Part shown: positions 1-8,946 of the stretch, in pieces
Layout of the letters: each line of letters begins with the position of its first letter
How positions within the stretch are numbered: the first letter of the stretch is position 1
NCBI RefSeq assembly: GCF_019345465.1
Contig: NZ_JAHKRC010000006.1
Location: forward strand, 268,711-332,710
Source of the DNA: Pseudomonas sp. NKUCC02_KPG
GTDB taxonomy: Bacteria; Pseudomonadota; Gammaproteobacteria; Pseudomonadales; Pseudomonadaceae
Reading direction: 5' to 3'
Length of the DNA: 64,000 nt
Made by a program: the position numbers and the translations under genes
Notes under the pieces: model-generated
Seen by the model: only the letters and a program-made list of their open reading frames with translations
The model's database searches: none
What the model was told of the DNA's origin: nothing

Positions 1-1
1 C

Positions 2-1828
2 TTGGCAAAGGGAGTCGGACCGGTATTCCCGTTATTACCGAGCGGTGACCTCAGCGCTGCCCAGGATCAATACGAACAAAGCGTGTTGACCGCCCTTTCC
101 ACTGCCTACTCGGTTTCTGCTGTCGTACAGATGCCGGCTGACGTGACGGTGGTAAATACTGCGGGGGTCGGATCTGTGCCCCCGCGCTTCTTTGGCAGCC
201 TAACAGCCGGCGAGCCCGCCGCCACACCTGCATCCGCCTGCAGCATTACCAGCGCCAAGCTACCGATCGTGACAAGTACTGCGTCGCAACCCAGTCTTCT
301 CAACTTCCTGTTGACTGCGGCGCATGCTGGTGAAGATGCCAACCTGCATCTGGACCTCACGTACTCTGCGCGCTTTGTCGAGCATCTAATCGAGGAAGCG
401 GAGTCAGCCTATGGGTATACCCCATCCGAGTGGCTACGCTTCGTTCTCGATTTAACGCAAGACCCATTGGCCTTGCCGCTGGGGATAATCGATGCGCCAG
501 TACCAGTTCGCAAGTTTCCCGCCTCTCCAGTCCTACTGACACAACGTGCCGAGCAGACGAAACCAGTCACCGTCCTTCACTCGGGCGCTGCAGTGCTGCA
601 ATGGAACTACTCCACGAGCCTGGTGTTGGCTGAAAAGGAGGCGCAGGACGAATTATGGATGAAGTTGACCTACAACCAGCCGCTCAGTAACCAGCAGCTT
701 TTTTCGTCTGCATCGGAGCTCGGCACAATAGAAGCGGTGTACGAAGCGCTGGCATCATTCATGGCAGCCTGGCCGGTTTTGAGGCCCGCCGTAGTCGCCC
801 TGCAACAAGTGGGCATTGGTACGCAGCCAGGCAAGCCAACACCACGACAGGTAATCAGTGCACTGCTCGATCAAATCTCAGTCGTCACTTGTTCATGGGC
901 GGCTTTGCGAGGTCTATCAGGCAAGGGACCTCACTCCGCAATCAGCGACGAAACACCGCTGGCACAGTCAAGCACGGACTATGTGCTTAATTTCATTCAC
1001 GCGTTCGACGAACAGAAATCCTTGCAATTGTTCGCCAGCGGGACGTGGGTTGGCGATCAATGCGGCGGTGCGTCCATCATGTGGCCGACCATTAATGGCC
1101 AGGCTCATGGCGCAGTTTCGCCTGCAGGAAATGACGCGCCCGATGGTACAACTTGCTGGTTCGTCACGAGCTACCCATACACGGAGCTATCCGATACGGC
1201 TCCAGGCTCCCTCGAATTAGTATGGGAGGACCTCGACATTGCAACGCGGCAAACCGCACTGTCGAAGTGGTGGATCGTGCGCAACGCGAATCTTGCCGGT
1301 GCTGGTGGTGCCCAGACCAACCGAGCTCTGGTCTACCAAACTCCACACGTTTCATTCGCCTCGCCGGTGGTTCCAATCATCACGATGCCAAGCGCTACAT
1401 TCGACTCAGGTCCGTCGCTGGTGGGAGCGATCGTCAGCGCGCTGACGCCGCTTGCCGAGGCCACCAGAGCCGCTGCCAAGGATCGTCTGCTGAAAATCAC
1501 CATCACGCACAGCTACCAGGTTGCGGCAGCCCCCGAGGGGAAAACCGGGCTATGGAGCGACCTGCCGATCCTTTTAGCCAACGATCTTCAACTCACGACC
1601 GAAGCGGCTGATGGGTTATCTGAAGGCTCCATCACGTTGGAGGTGTTGGCCAGAAAACTAGCAGATGACTGTGCCCGATGGTTTGAGATCATGCAGCCAT
1701 GCACCGCAAATGCCCTACTGCGTTTCGACGTGACACTCTTCGCCAACGTGGACGGCACTCAGGTACCGATCGTATTCGCACCGTCGCTGGACATCCAGGT
1801 GCCGAATGGCTGGTGGCCGAAACCGTGA
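2..1828 (+). CDS. Unrecognised large protein, probably 5'-truncated by window edge
   Basis: At least 608 residues, with the frame open to the first bases of the window, so the true N-terminus may lie outside; the first in-window start would be a TTG at position 2. I do not recognise a family. The protein has no signal peptide and no membrane segment. It is rich in Ala, Thr, Val and Leu with regularly spaced aromatic residues, and it ends in NGWWPKP, which suggests a largely beta or mixed soluble fold. A second small gene begins only 25 bp downstream, so the two are probably co-transcribed. There are no paralogous or mobility genes beside it to suggest a role. Confidence 0.6.
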   Translation: MAKGVGPVFPLLPSGDLSAAQDQYEQSVLTALSTAYSVSAVVQMPADVTVVNTAGVGSVPPRFFGSLTAGEPAATPASACSITSAKLPIVTSTASQPSLLNFLLTAAHAGEDANLHLDLTYSARFVEHLIEEAESAYGYTPSEWLRFVLDLTQDPLALPLGIIDAPVPVRKFPASPVLLTQRAEQTKPVTVLHSGAAVLQWNYSTSLVLAEKEAQDELWMKLTYNQPLSNQQLFSSASELGTIEAVYEALASFMAAWPVLRPAVVALQQVGIGTQPGKPTPRQVISALLDQISVVTCSWAALRGLSGKGPHSAISDETPLAQSSTDYVLNFIHAFDEQKSLQLFASGTWVGDQCGGASIMWPTINGQAHGAVSPAGNDAPDGTTCWFVTSYPYTELSDTAPGSLELVWEDLDIATRQTALSKWWIVRNANLAGAGGAQTNRALVYQTPHVSFASPVVPIITMPSATFDSGPSLVGAIVSALTPLAEATRAAAKDRLLKITITHSYQVAAAPEGKTGLWSDLPILLANDLQLTTEAADGLSEGSITLEVLARKLADDCARWFEIMQPCTANALLRFDVTLFANVDGTQVPIVFAPSLDIQVPNGWWPKP

Positions 1829-1853
1829 TTTGGACAAGTTAGTGGAGGCTCCA

Positions 1854-2207
1854 ATGACAGGACAAGTTTACATAGCGAACATCAGCAGTTCTGTGGCGAA
1901 ATATTTCGTCAACGGCGCACTAATCGACATGCCGGCCCGCAAGATGAACCCGATTACTAGCACACCCTATTTCGTGCTCGTGGGACGCTCACTCTATCCG
2001 GACCCACCTAGTTCGTTTGCATTTGGAGACAATCCTTTTTGCGCAAGTTTCGCTGACTACATTCCACCCGAAACAGGGGAAATGAATTGCACTATCACCA
2101 TCTCTCCTGACATCTCGATCAACGACGATCTGATCCTGTATGTGTTTAGAAACATGGCGGTACTGCTAACAACACGAGGTGAAGTTGTATCAACTTTTAC
2201 AAGCTAG
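1854..2207 (+). CDS. Unrecognised small protein, partner of upstream gene
   Basis: 117 residues starting MTGQVYIANIS. The ATG at 1854 is preferred over an in-frame upstream start because GGAGG lies about 8 bases ahead, whereas the upstream start would overlap the preceding gene. The protein is small, soluble and mostly beta-prone, with a run of hydrophobic strands and a C-terminal segment DDLILYVFRNMAVLL. No signal peptide is visible. It directly follows the large unknown gene and is probably in its operon. I know no family for it; a binding partner or structural companion of the upstream product is only a guess from position. Confidence 0.55.
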   Translation: MTGQVYIANISSSVAKYFVNGALIDMPARKMNPITSTPYFVLVGRSLYPDPPSSFAFGDNPFCASFADYIPPETGEMNCTITISPDISINDDLILYVFRNMAVLLTTRGEVVSTFTS

Positions 2208-2378
2208 TCCTGGAGGGCTTCAGCGACGCCAGACAGTATTTTGGAGGCAACTCACTAAATCGCCAGTAACTCAGTTATGTAATAGTTTGCGCTATGTGAG
2301 TAGCCCCCATACCAGGCAACACAGTGACACCTATGAAAAGTTAGACTCATTGCACTCACACAACATGAGGGATCGTAT

Positions 2379-2690
2379 ATGTTGAAAATCTCAAGCGTCT
2401 TGGCTACCGCAATAATCATGGCTGGATTAATCTCTACAAGCCACGCTGCCGAAACCGATACAGCCAAGGCTCGCGGCAAGAGTATCGGGACAGCTATCGT
2501 ATCGTCGCAAGCTACAGGCGACTGTCCTTCCAGTGACCGCGGAGCTAGCGCCACTGGGTCGGCTCCCGGAACAGACCACGCCGCGTGCACGGCAGCAAAG
2601 AACGCCGCGAGGGAGACACTTCGTGGCAAGGTGAATAAGGCTTGTGCGAAGTACATCACATCGACAAAACCTTGTGAGGTCATTAACTGA
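2379..2690 (+). CDS. Small secreted Cys-containing protein, unknown function
   Basis: 103 residues with a clear Sec signal peptide: MLK, a hydrophobic core, and a likely cleavage after SHA (about residue 23). The mature part is about 80 residues, polar, with four Cys (in GDCPSS, HAACTAA, NKACAKY and KPCEVIN) that could form two disulfides in the periplasm or outside the cell. A GAGGG ribosome site lies 7 bases before the ATG. The gene stands alone in an accessory-looking region. Two GC-rich hairpins at 2717-2737 and 2750-2766 follow its stop and could end transcription. The family is not recognised. Confidence 0.55.
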   Translation: MLKISSVLATAIIMAGLISTSHAAETDTAKARGKSIGTAIVSSQATGDCPSSDRGASATGSAPGTDHAACTAAKNAARETLRGKVNKACAKYITSTKPCEVIN

Positions 2691-2709
2691 ATATCTTTGG
2701 CTGAACACC

Positions 2710-3084
2710 TTAAATTCCGCCGCATGACCTGCGGCGGCAACTGTAACAGGGCGCGCTCGACGCGCCGGGTGCTTCTAGGTTGAGATCCAGCTGGTCGATG
2801 GGCCCAAAGTTTTTGATCTCAAGCCGCGTAACGTATTGGGCTTTCGTCAGGTAGGAGTCCATGCCCTCCTTGGTCTCGGTATCAATCCGCTCGGTAGGTG
2901 CAGCAGCCTCATAAGTTGCAGGTTCATCCTCACGCTCATCCACGATGGGTCTCGGGAATTCCCATGAAGTCCTGCTGAGCTCAGCCGAGAGCTGACGCCA
3001 TAGAGCGGCATGTGCGCGATGGTCGCTTTCCTCATGCCAGCTAGGGGCGGAAGCGTTCGATGGCGCCGCTGCCTCGATGCACAT
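2710..3084 (-). pseudogene. Fragment of an AAA/SMC-like ATPase gene (N-terminal end only)
   Basis: The reverse-strand frame contains TKAQYVTRLEIKNFGPIDQL followed by DLNLE, which looks like the first beta strand and turn of OLD/SMC-type AAA ATPases (the 'L-x-I-x-N-F-x-x-I' opening seen before a Walker A). After EAPGAS the sequence becomes a low-complexity Cys/Arg tail through two hairpins and stops, and no Walker A follows. Upstream, the same strand continues in another frame (MTIAEKVFFRLRELC, start near 3125), hinting at a frameshift. I read it as a decayed remnant. It could instead be chance similarity over about 20 residues, so confidence is modest. Confidence 0.35.
2717..2766. repeat. Two adjacent GC-rich hairpins
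   Basis: Two perfect inverted repeats stand side by side: CCGCCGCA / TGCGGCGG (2717-2724 and 2730-2737, 5-base loop) and GGCGCG / CGCGCC (2750-2755 and 2761-2766, 5-base loop). They follow the stop of the small secreted protein but have no T-run. They sit exactly where the reverse-strand ATPase-like fragment loses its homology, so they could also mark an old junction. Confidence 0.5.
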
Positions 3085-3458
3085 AGCTCTCGCAGTCTAA
3101 AGAACACTTTCTCGGCGATTGTCACGTTGGCTTGCTGGCGGCGGTGTTTAAGACACTACTTTTCGTACAGTGCCTAGTAGATACGAGCCCAGCGAAGCAA
3201 ATTTCTCGCGGTAAGCCTGCAGCCTATTTTGGATTTATCTAACCTCCAAAGCGGAAGCCGTAGTGCGACACGTCGGAAGTCTTGTGAACATAAATCGATG
3301 AACAGCTTCCTCATCTATTGTCCCGTACGCCCGTTCACTGTTCAACAGCCACCGCTGCATCTCTCCTTACTGAAACTTATCTAAACCTGCCAATTCTTGC
3401 TAGAATCTCTCAGTCCATAAGCACGCTATTTAAGTCGATCACTAAGGATTGGGATTGC
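3085..3458. other. Gene-poor stretch, nothing recognised
   Basis: About 370 bases between the broken ATPase-like fragment and the membrane protein. No RNA gene, repeat or credible reading frame was seen. The weak upstream extension of the membrane-protein frame (from 3318) lacks a ribosome site and is probably leader DNA. Base composition becomes AT-richer toward the right. Confidence 0.4.
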
Positions 3459-4466
3459 ATGATCAAAACCCTGCCAAAAATTATAATTTCAGCTGCTGCA
3501 CTTTTCGGTATGTTTATTAATTTGCACTTGATCCACACACTTAGCGATCACTCTGCTGTCTCTGGCGTCGAGGAGTTGCTCAGTCTAAGGATGTATGACT
3601 GGAGCCAGTCAGTGTCCAAGAAATCAGACTTGGGTGGCTTTGTAACCTTTTCGATTCTTGGCGCTGTGATTGCCGCCTATGTAGCGTCTAAATTAAGGTT
3701 TAATTTGGAAAAGACCCTGTATTCAATAATCGCTACTGCCATAATATCTGGATTTGTTTTGGGGAACGTCCAGAACGCTGTGGTATCTCATATTGGCACT
3801 TCTTTAGTTGATAAGTACCCCGCCGCCGCCAAGCGCGCTATTTCCACCTATTATGTGCAACGTCTTGCGTGGCGCGACAATGACTATAAGAACGTACTCA
3901 TCCCTGAATATTCCGGCGATAACATTCGAACAATTGAGTCGAGGCTATTCAGTGTCAATATGTTTTATTTGGTTGAAGATCCCCTTTTCGTGACAGGGGA
4001 CAAGGCCAGAGGCAAAGACCTTATGGCTCTGTACTTCAATGATGCAGTTGATGCGCAAGTCAAGCAGCAGCCATGGGGGCTGCCCAAAGACAACTGGATA
4101 TATGAAGGCTTTGTAAGGAAATTTGATACTGCCCACTACGATTTGCGAAGAATAAAGAATACTGTCGTTGTGCCTATTGTGTTGGCCACGACTATTTTTA
4201 GTCTGATCTTAAGCGTCTTGGTGTTCATAGGTGAAGTATTTGGGTTGGCGGGTGGAAGCTGGATAAAGATAAGGGCTTATGCAGTGGCTGGTGTTGCTAT
4301 TGCTTTGCTTGTCACTCCCTTATTCGTACAAACCCACTATCACTTGACGCCAGCAATACAGCAATTTAACTGTAGCTACAGCTATTGCAATTTGGCACAA
4401 CCCGTCATTGATTGGCTTTTCAGATTCGAACTGGGAGTCGTCAAATTAATCTCATACGTCACCTGA
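3459..4466 (+). CDS. Unrecognised multi-pass membrane protein
   Basis: 335 residues from the ATG at 3459, which has AAGGA 10 bases ahead; 47 further in-frame codons upstream lack a ribosome site and look non-coding. Hydrophobic segments lie near residues 5-25, 50-70, 78-100, 238-265 and 275-295, with a soluble loop of roughly 130 residues between the third and fourth. That loop is rich in Tyr, Asp and Lys. The DNA is clearly more AT-rich than the flanking metabolic genes, which suggests recent acquisition. No family is recognised. A strong terminator follows at 4503-4531. Confidence 0.6.
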   Translation: MIKTLPKIIISAAALFGMFINLHLIHTLSDHSAVSGVEELLSLRMYDWSQSVSKKSDLGGFVTFSILGAVIAAYVASKLRFNLEKTLYSIIATAIISGFVLGNVQNAVVSHIGTSLVDKYPAAAKRAISTYYVQRLAWRDNDYKNVLIPEYSGDNIRTIESRLFSVNMFYLVEDPLFVTGDKARGKDLMALYFNDAVDAQVKQQPWGLPKDNWIYEGFVRKFDTAHYDLRRIKNTVVVPIVLATTIFSLILSVLVFIGEVFGLAGGSWIKIRAYAVAGVAIALLVTPLFVQTHYHLTPAIQQFNCSYSYCNLAQPVIDWLFRFELGVVKLISYVT

Positions 4467-4502
4467 GAATCTAGAAACGGTCTCATCAGTTGAATGTCGA
4501 AG

Positions 4503-4531
4503 AAAACCGCCCCCCTCCGGGCGGTTTTTTT
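4503..4531. terminator. Bidirectional Rho-independent terminator
   Basis: Perfect CCGCCC / GGGCGG stem (4507-4512, 4519-4524) with a 6-base loop, seven T on the plus strand and four A ahead of the stem. It sits between the plus-strand membrane protein and the minus-strand lactonase, so it can serve both converging transcripts. Confidence 0.85.
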
Positions 4532-4576
4532 ATACCGATGCAACTCAGTTTGTGTCGTGTTTGGGAGCGATCACCT

Positions 4577-5488
4577 TCACGGCATCTGTGCGCCCGCCAC
4601 CGCCACATGGATCATGTAGAGCGACGTATTGGCGGTGATAAACAAGCGGTTGCGACGTGGACCGCCGAACGTGAGGTTGGCGACTTTCTCCGGCAGCAGG
4701 ATCTTGCCCAGTAATGTGCCGTCAGGAGCAAAGCATTGAATCCCGTCACCCGCGCTCGTCCACACGTTCCCTTGTACATCGACGCGCAAGCCGTCGGGGA
4801 TCCCGGGTTCGATCTCGGCGAACACCCGCGAACGACCCAAACGACAGTGGTCTATCACCTCCAGCGCTCGAATGTGATGTGGGGCTGCAAGGTCATGTGT
4901 GCGCGCCGAGTCGGCAATGTACAGAGTCTTGCCATCGGCCGAAAACGCCAGGCCATTGGGCTGAACGAAATCATCCGCCACGCATTGGACTTCACCCGTC
5001 ACCGGATCGACCCGATAGACATTCTGGCCCTGCTGTTCCTGCTCAGCCTTGAAGCCTTCGTAATCAGTGAGGATTCCGTAGGTCGGGTCAGTAAACCAGA
5101 TGGCGCCGTCACGGTGAACCACCACGTCGTTCGGTGAGTTCAGGCGTTTGCCCTGGTAACGATCCGCGATCACCGTGATCGACCCGTCCGGCTCAGTGCG
5201 GGTCACGCGGCGTGGGCCGTGTTCACAGGTGACCAGTCGGCCCTGAAGATCTCGGGTATTGCCGTTGGCGAAGTTGGAGTCTTGACGAAACACCGACACG
5301 CCCTGCTCTGGCGTCCAGCGCAAAATACGCTGGTTGGGAATGTCACTCCACAAGAGGTAACCACCGTCGTTAAACCAGACCGGCCCCTCGGCCCAGCGGC
5401 ATTGGTTATAGAGCTGCTCGAGTTGAGTGTTGGGCAGTGTCAATGCGCGGAAGCGTTCATCGATGTATTCATAGTGAGGTTCAAACAT
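4577..5488 (-). CDS. SMP-30/gluconolactonase family lactonase
   Basis: 303 residues, a six-bladed beta-propeller of the SMP-30/gluconolactonase/LRE family. Visible signatures are CRWAEGPVWFNDGG (with the metal-binding Glu), the RLNSPNDVVVHRDGAIWFTDPTYG block, FVQPNGLAFSADG and the IPDGLRVDVQGNVW block with the metal-binding Asp. The family hydrolyses aldonolactones using a divalent metal. It is the last gene behind a sugar ABC importer on the same strand (15 bp from the nearest permease), so it probably opens the lactone formed when the imported sugar is oxidised. The sugar itself cannot be told from sequence. Confidence 0.85.
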   Translation of the reverse strand: MFEPHYEYIDERFRALTLPNTQLEQLYNQCRWAEGPVWFNDGGYLLWSDIPNQRILRWTPEQGVSVFRQDSNFANGNTRDLQGRLVTCEHGPRRVTRTEPDGSITVIADRYQGKRLNSPNDVVVHRDGAIWFTDPTYGILTDYEGFKAEQEQQGQNVYRVDPVTGEVQCVADDFVQPNGLAFSADGKTLYIADSARTHDLAAPHHIRALEVIDHCRLGRSRVFAEIEPGIPDGLRVDVQGNVWTSAGDGIQCFAPDGTLLGKILLPEKVANLTFGGPRRNRLFITANTSLYMIHVAVAGAQMP

Positions 5489-5503
5489 GGAAATACCCTC
5501 TAT

Positions 5504-6466
5504 TCAGGCAGTGCGTGCCGACTTGCGGCCACTGACGGCGGTGATGACCGCAATGATGATCAGGCCGGTAAGGATCAAGCGCACCCCGGCACTGGCGCCA
5601 AAGGTGTTAAGCATGCTTACCAGCAGATAAAGAAACAGCGCCGCTCCCCAGATGCCGGGCACGTTGGAAAATCCACCCGCCACTGAGGTCCCGCCGATCA
5701 CCACGACTGCAATCGAGGCCAGCAGGTACTCCTCGCCCATGCTCAACGAAGCCCCTCCGGAAAAACCGGCCAGCAGAAGGCCGCAGAGGCTGGCAAAGAC
5801 CGCACAGAGTACGTAGGTCGCGAAGCGGATCAGGTTGACATGGCCACCGGCAAGCTCCGCAGCACGGGCGTTCTGGCCAATGGCGATCGTCCAGCGGCCG
5901 TAGATGCTGCGTGTCAGCACGTAGCCCATGACGACTGCCAGCAGCACGACGCTGATCGCCAGGTACGGAACGCCCAAGATGTTTCCGGTGCAGAACTGGT
6001 AGAACATTTCCGGTGGCTGGATCCGAATGCTTCGACCGTAGGCAATCGCCATTGACTGCAACAGGAAACTGGCTGACAGCGTGGCAATGATCGGTGGTAT
6101 GCGAAGCACTCGGATCAAGGCGTAGTTGGCACAACCGATCAACATACCGGCCCCCAGTACACCTAGAACGCCCAACCAGATCAGACCTGGCTGGCCGTCC
6201 ATCAACTTCATGCCAATGGCCCCGCTGAGTGCGATATTGGCCGGAATCGACAAATCTATGTTGCCCGGGCCCGTGGTAATCACAAACATCTGGCCGATGC
6301 CGACTATCACGAAGAACGCCGAGAAGCTCAGTGAGCCTGACAACAGCGAACCTGCACCCTGGCCCCCGGTGAAGGCAATGGTCGCGATCCAAATCAGCAA
6401 GGCGGCGAGGAACGACCATACCCAGGGCTTGCCCATGACCGTGGTGAGTAACGGAACACGCTTCAT
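5504..6466 (-). CDS. Sugar ABC transporter permease (RbsC/YtfT-type), second copy
   Basis: 320 residues, about eight to ten membrane helices, of the BPD_transp_2 fold used by ribose/xylose/galactofuranose-type (CUT2) importers. Typical signatures are TTGPGNIDLSIPANIALSG near residue 65 and the ASIAVVVIGGTSVAGGFSNVPG loop near 250, which contacts the ATPase. It overlaps the next permease by 4 bases (ATGA), which indicates translational coupling. The importer has two different permease genes, so the channel is probably a heterodimer. Confidence 0.88.
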   Translation of the reverse strand: MKRVPLLTTVMGKPWVWSFLAALLIWIATIAFTGGQGAGSLLSGSLSFSAFFVIVGIGQMFVITTGPGNIDLSIPANIALSGAIGMKLMDGQPGLIWLGVLGVLGAGMLIGCANYALIRVLRIPPIIATLSASFLLQSMAIAYGRSIRIQPPEMFYQFCTGNILGVPYLAISVVLLAVVMGYVLTRSIYGRWTIAIGQNARAAELAGGHVNLIRFATYVLCAVFASLCGLLLAGFSGGASLSMGEEYLLASIAVVVIGGTSVAGGFSNVPGIWGAALFLYLLVSMLNTFGASAGVRLILTGLIIIAVITAVSGRKSARTA

Positions 6467-7449
6467 AGTGGGCGAGCCTCAAGACGGTTGACGGACGTAC
6501 GCAAGGCGAGGACGAGAATCAGAATCGCGCCCTGGGCACCCATCTGCCAGTCTGGCGAAATGCGCATAAAGGACAGCAGCGAGCCTGCCAGCACCAGTGT
6601 CAGGGCTCCCAGCACTGCACCGGTGGGCGAGACGCGGCCGCCGACAAACTCACCGCCACCGAGGATCACGCCCGCGATGGACAACAAGGTGTAACGCAGC
6701 GCGATGCTTGCGTCTGCAGAGGTGGTCAGGCCGACTAAAAACAGGCCGGCGAAGACCCCGAACGTACCGGCCAGCGCATACATGGTTATCTTGATGCGCA
6801 GCAGCGACCACCCTGCCTTCGCAATGGCCAGCGGATTTCCCCCCGCCCCCCGCAACACAACACCCAGCGTCGAACGCATCAAAAACACATGTACGGCAAT
6901 CGCCAGCACCACACAGACAATGATCGCGAAAGGCAGCAAAGGTGTCTTGATACGAACCAGGCTCTGCAGCCATTCAGGCGAACTGCCTCCCGGCGCAGGC
7001 AACAACAGCACAGCAGCGCCCATCCACACGAACGACATGCCGAGAGTTACGACGATGGAAGGCAAGTTGCGTATATGAATCAGCGCGCCCAGCAACGCGT
7101 ACACCGCAATGCATCCGAGCAACGCCAGGCAGCCAAGTACGGGGTGCTGGTCCAGCAACGTTGCCGCCACGCAGGCGACGAAGCTGATAAAACTGCCCAG
7201 CGACAGGTCAAGATCGTTGACAGTGATGATCAGCATCTGGGCGATGGTCGCCAAGGCGATCGGCACCGCCAGGTTAAGCATCAGGTTCATGCCCATGTAA
7301 CTCATGGCCCTGGGCTGCATGATGAAAATTGTGATCAGCAGCGCCGCGAGTGAAACCCCGGGCAACGCACTGCGCAGCAGGCGTGCATAGTTCAACCCGG
7401 GCGATTTGACCGCAGCGCCTTTCAGCGGTAGCGAGGTAGATGCATTCAT
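6463..7449 (-). CDS. Sugar ABC transporter permease (RbsC/YtfT-type), first copy
   Basis: 328 residues, a multi-pass inner membrane protein of the same CUT2 permease family as its downstream neighbour. It shows the [18 protein letters not shown] segment and the [22 protein letters not shown] coupling loop. The start overlaps the ATPase gene stop by 4 bases, and its own stop overlaps the next permease start, so the three are translated as a coupled unit. It partners the second permease to form the membrane channel of the importer. Confidence 0.88.
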   Translation of the reverse strand: MNASTSLPLKGAAVKSPGLNYARLLRSALPGVSLAALLITIFIMQPRAMSYMGMNLMLNLAVPIALATIAQMLIITVNDLDLSLGSFISFVACVAATLLDQHPVLGCLALLGCIAVYALLGALIHIRNLPSIVVTLGMSFVWMGAAVLLLPAPGGSSPEWLQSLVRIKTPLLPFAIIVCVVLAIAVHVFLMRSTLGVVLRGAGGNPLAIAKAGWSLLRIKITMYALAGTFGVFAGLFLVGLTTSADASIALRYTLLSIAGVILGGGEFVGGRVSPTGAVLGALTLVLAGSLLSFMRISPDWQMGAQGAILILVLALRTSVNRLEARPL

Positions 7450-8900
7450 GCCGTTTGCTCCACAAAGGAGCAGCGAAGAATCTGCTCCTCGCTTAGTTGG
7501 CTGCGTGGCAGGTCAAGGACTGCCTGGCCATCACGAAACACATAGATGTGGTCACAGTAATCGAGCTCTTCCAGCTCTGTGGTGTACCAGATGAAGGTGC
7601 GCCCTTGGGCCGCCTCCTGAGCGATGATCGAGTACACCTCACGCTTGGTGCCGACATCAACGCCACGCATGGGATCATCCATCAGGATCAGATCGCTGCG
7701 CGATGCCAATGCGCGGGCGAACAGTGCTTTTTGTTGATTACCGCCCGACAGTGAAAGGATGGGGTTTCCCATATCCGGGGTGCGGATTCCCATGCGTTTT
7801 TGCCATTCTTCAGCCATGGCATGCTCTGCGTCCGGATCGATCAGGGCACCGCGCTTCAGATGGGCCAACGAACTGATCGTGATGTTCTCGGCGATAGACC
7901 ACATCGCAAACACACCGTCATTTTGTCGATCCCCGGCCACTAGCGCGGCGCCCTGCCCCCTGGCAATACGGTGACGCAGTATTTGAATGAGTAACTGGCT
8001 TTGGCCATGTCCTGCCAACCCGGTGAGACCGACGATTTCGCCAGGATGCGCATTGACTGTCATTGCATTGGCTTGACGGGCCGGACGTTGAGCCACCACG
8101 GGAGAACCATGAGCCCGTCGCGAGACAAAAACGTGCTGTTCGCAAGCCGCCTTTGCGGCGCTCCCCATGCACTCCACCAGGGACGCGTGGGTAAAATTCG
8201 TCGCGGGGCGAATCTCTACCACTCGCCCGTCACGCATTACGGTAATGCGGTCACAGGTGTCCAGCATCTCCCCAAGAATGTGGCTAATCAGCACGATGCT
8301 GCCGCCAGCGCCGACAAAGCGCCGGACAAACTGCAGGAGTTGTTCGGCAACCCGCGAATCCAGAGAGGACGTGGGTTCATCGAGAATCACCAAGTCCAGG
8401 CGTTCATCGACACGCACGAATGCACGGGCAATTTCAACCATCTGGCGTTTGCCGATCGGCAACTCGGCAACGATGTCGTCGCCACGAATATCATGGCCCG
8501 GAAAAATCTGATCAAGACTGGCTTCGATCAGCGCCCTGGCTTTACGTCGCCAGCCCCAGCCACGAATAGCCGGTGACATCAGCCGGGTATTTTCGGCCAC
8601 GCTGAGGTTTGGGCATAAAGACAGTTCCTGAAACACACAGCGGATCCCGTGCTGGCGTGCCACCTGCACGCCATAGCTGGAGCGTACTTCCTGATCGCCG
8701 ACCAGCAGCGCACCGCAGTCGGCAGAAAGAGTGCCGGCCAAGACTTGCATCAGGGTGGATTTACCCGCGCCGTTATGGCCGATCAACCCCAGGCACTCTC
8801 CGCCCTGAACACTCAGGTTGACCTCACACAGGGCGCGAACAGCGCCAAACGATTTGCCGATACCTTGGAAGGTTACCAGCGCTCGTTGAAAGTCAGACAT
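7446..8900 (-). CDS. Sugar ABC transporter ATP-binding protein, two ATPase domains
   Basis: 484 residues with two tandem nucleotide-binding domains as in RbsA/XylG. Domain 1 has Walker [10 protein letters not shown], signature-region residues and Walker [15 protein letters not shown]. Domain 2 has a degenerate Walker A ([11 protein letters not shown]), the signature [15 protein letters not shown] and Walker [14 protein letters not shown]. The degenerate second P-loop is normal for this family. The start at 8900 is chosen because GAGGAG lies just upstream; nine upstream in-frame codons are skipped. It energises uptake through the two permeases that follow. Confidence 0.9.
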   Translation of the reverse strand: MSDFQRALVTFQGIGKSFGAVRALCEVNLSVQGGECLGLIGHNGAGKSTLMQVLAGTLSADCGALLVGDQEVRSSYGVQVARQHGIRCVFQELSLCPNLSVAENTRLMSPAIRGWGWRRKARALIEASLDQIFPGHDIRGDDIVAELPIGKRQMVEIARAFVRVDERLDLVILDEPTSSLDSRVAEQLLQFVRRFVGAGGSIVLISHILGEMLDTCDRITVMRDGRVVEIRPATNFTHASLVECMGSAAKAACEQHVFVSRRAHGSPVVAQRPARQANAMTVNAHPGEIVGLTGLAGHGQSQLLIQILRHRIARGQGAALVAGDRQNDGVFAMWSIAENITISSLAHLKRGALIDPDAEHAMAEEWQKRMGIRTPDMGNPILSLSGGNQQKALFARALASRSDLILMDDPMRGVDVGTKREVYSIIAQEAAQGRTFIWYTTELEELDYCDHIYVFRDGQAVLDLPRSQLSEEQILRCSFVEQTA

Positions 8901-8946
8901 GACATTCTCCTCGGCATTGCCGCGCACTCAGGCGCGGCAATGCTGG

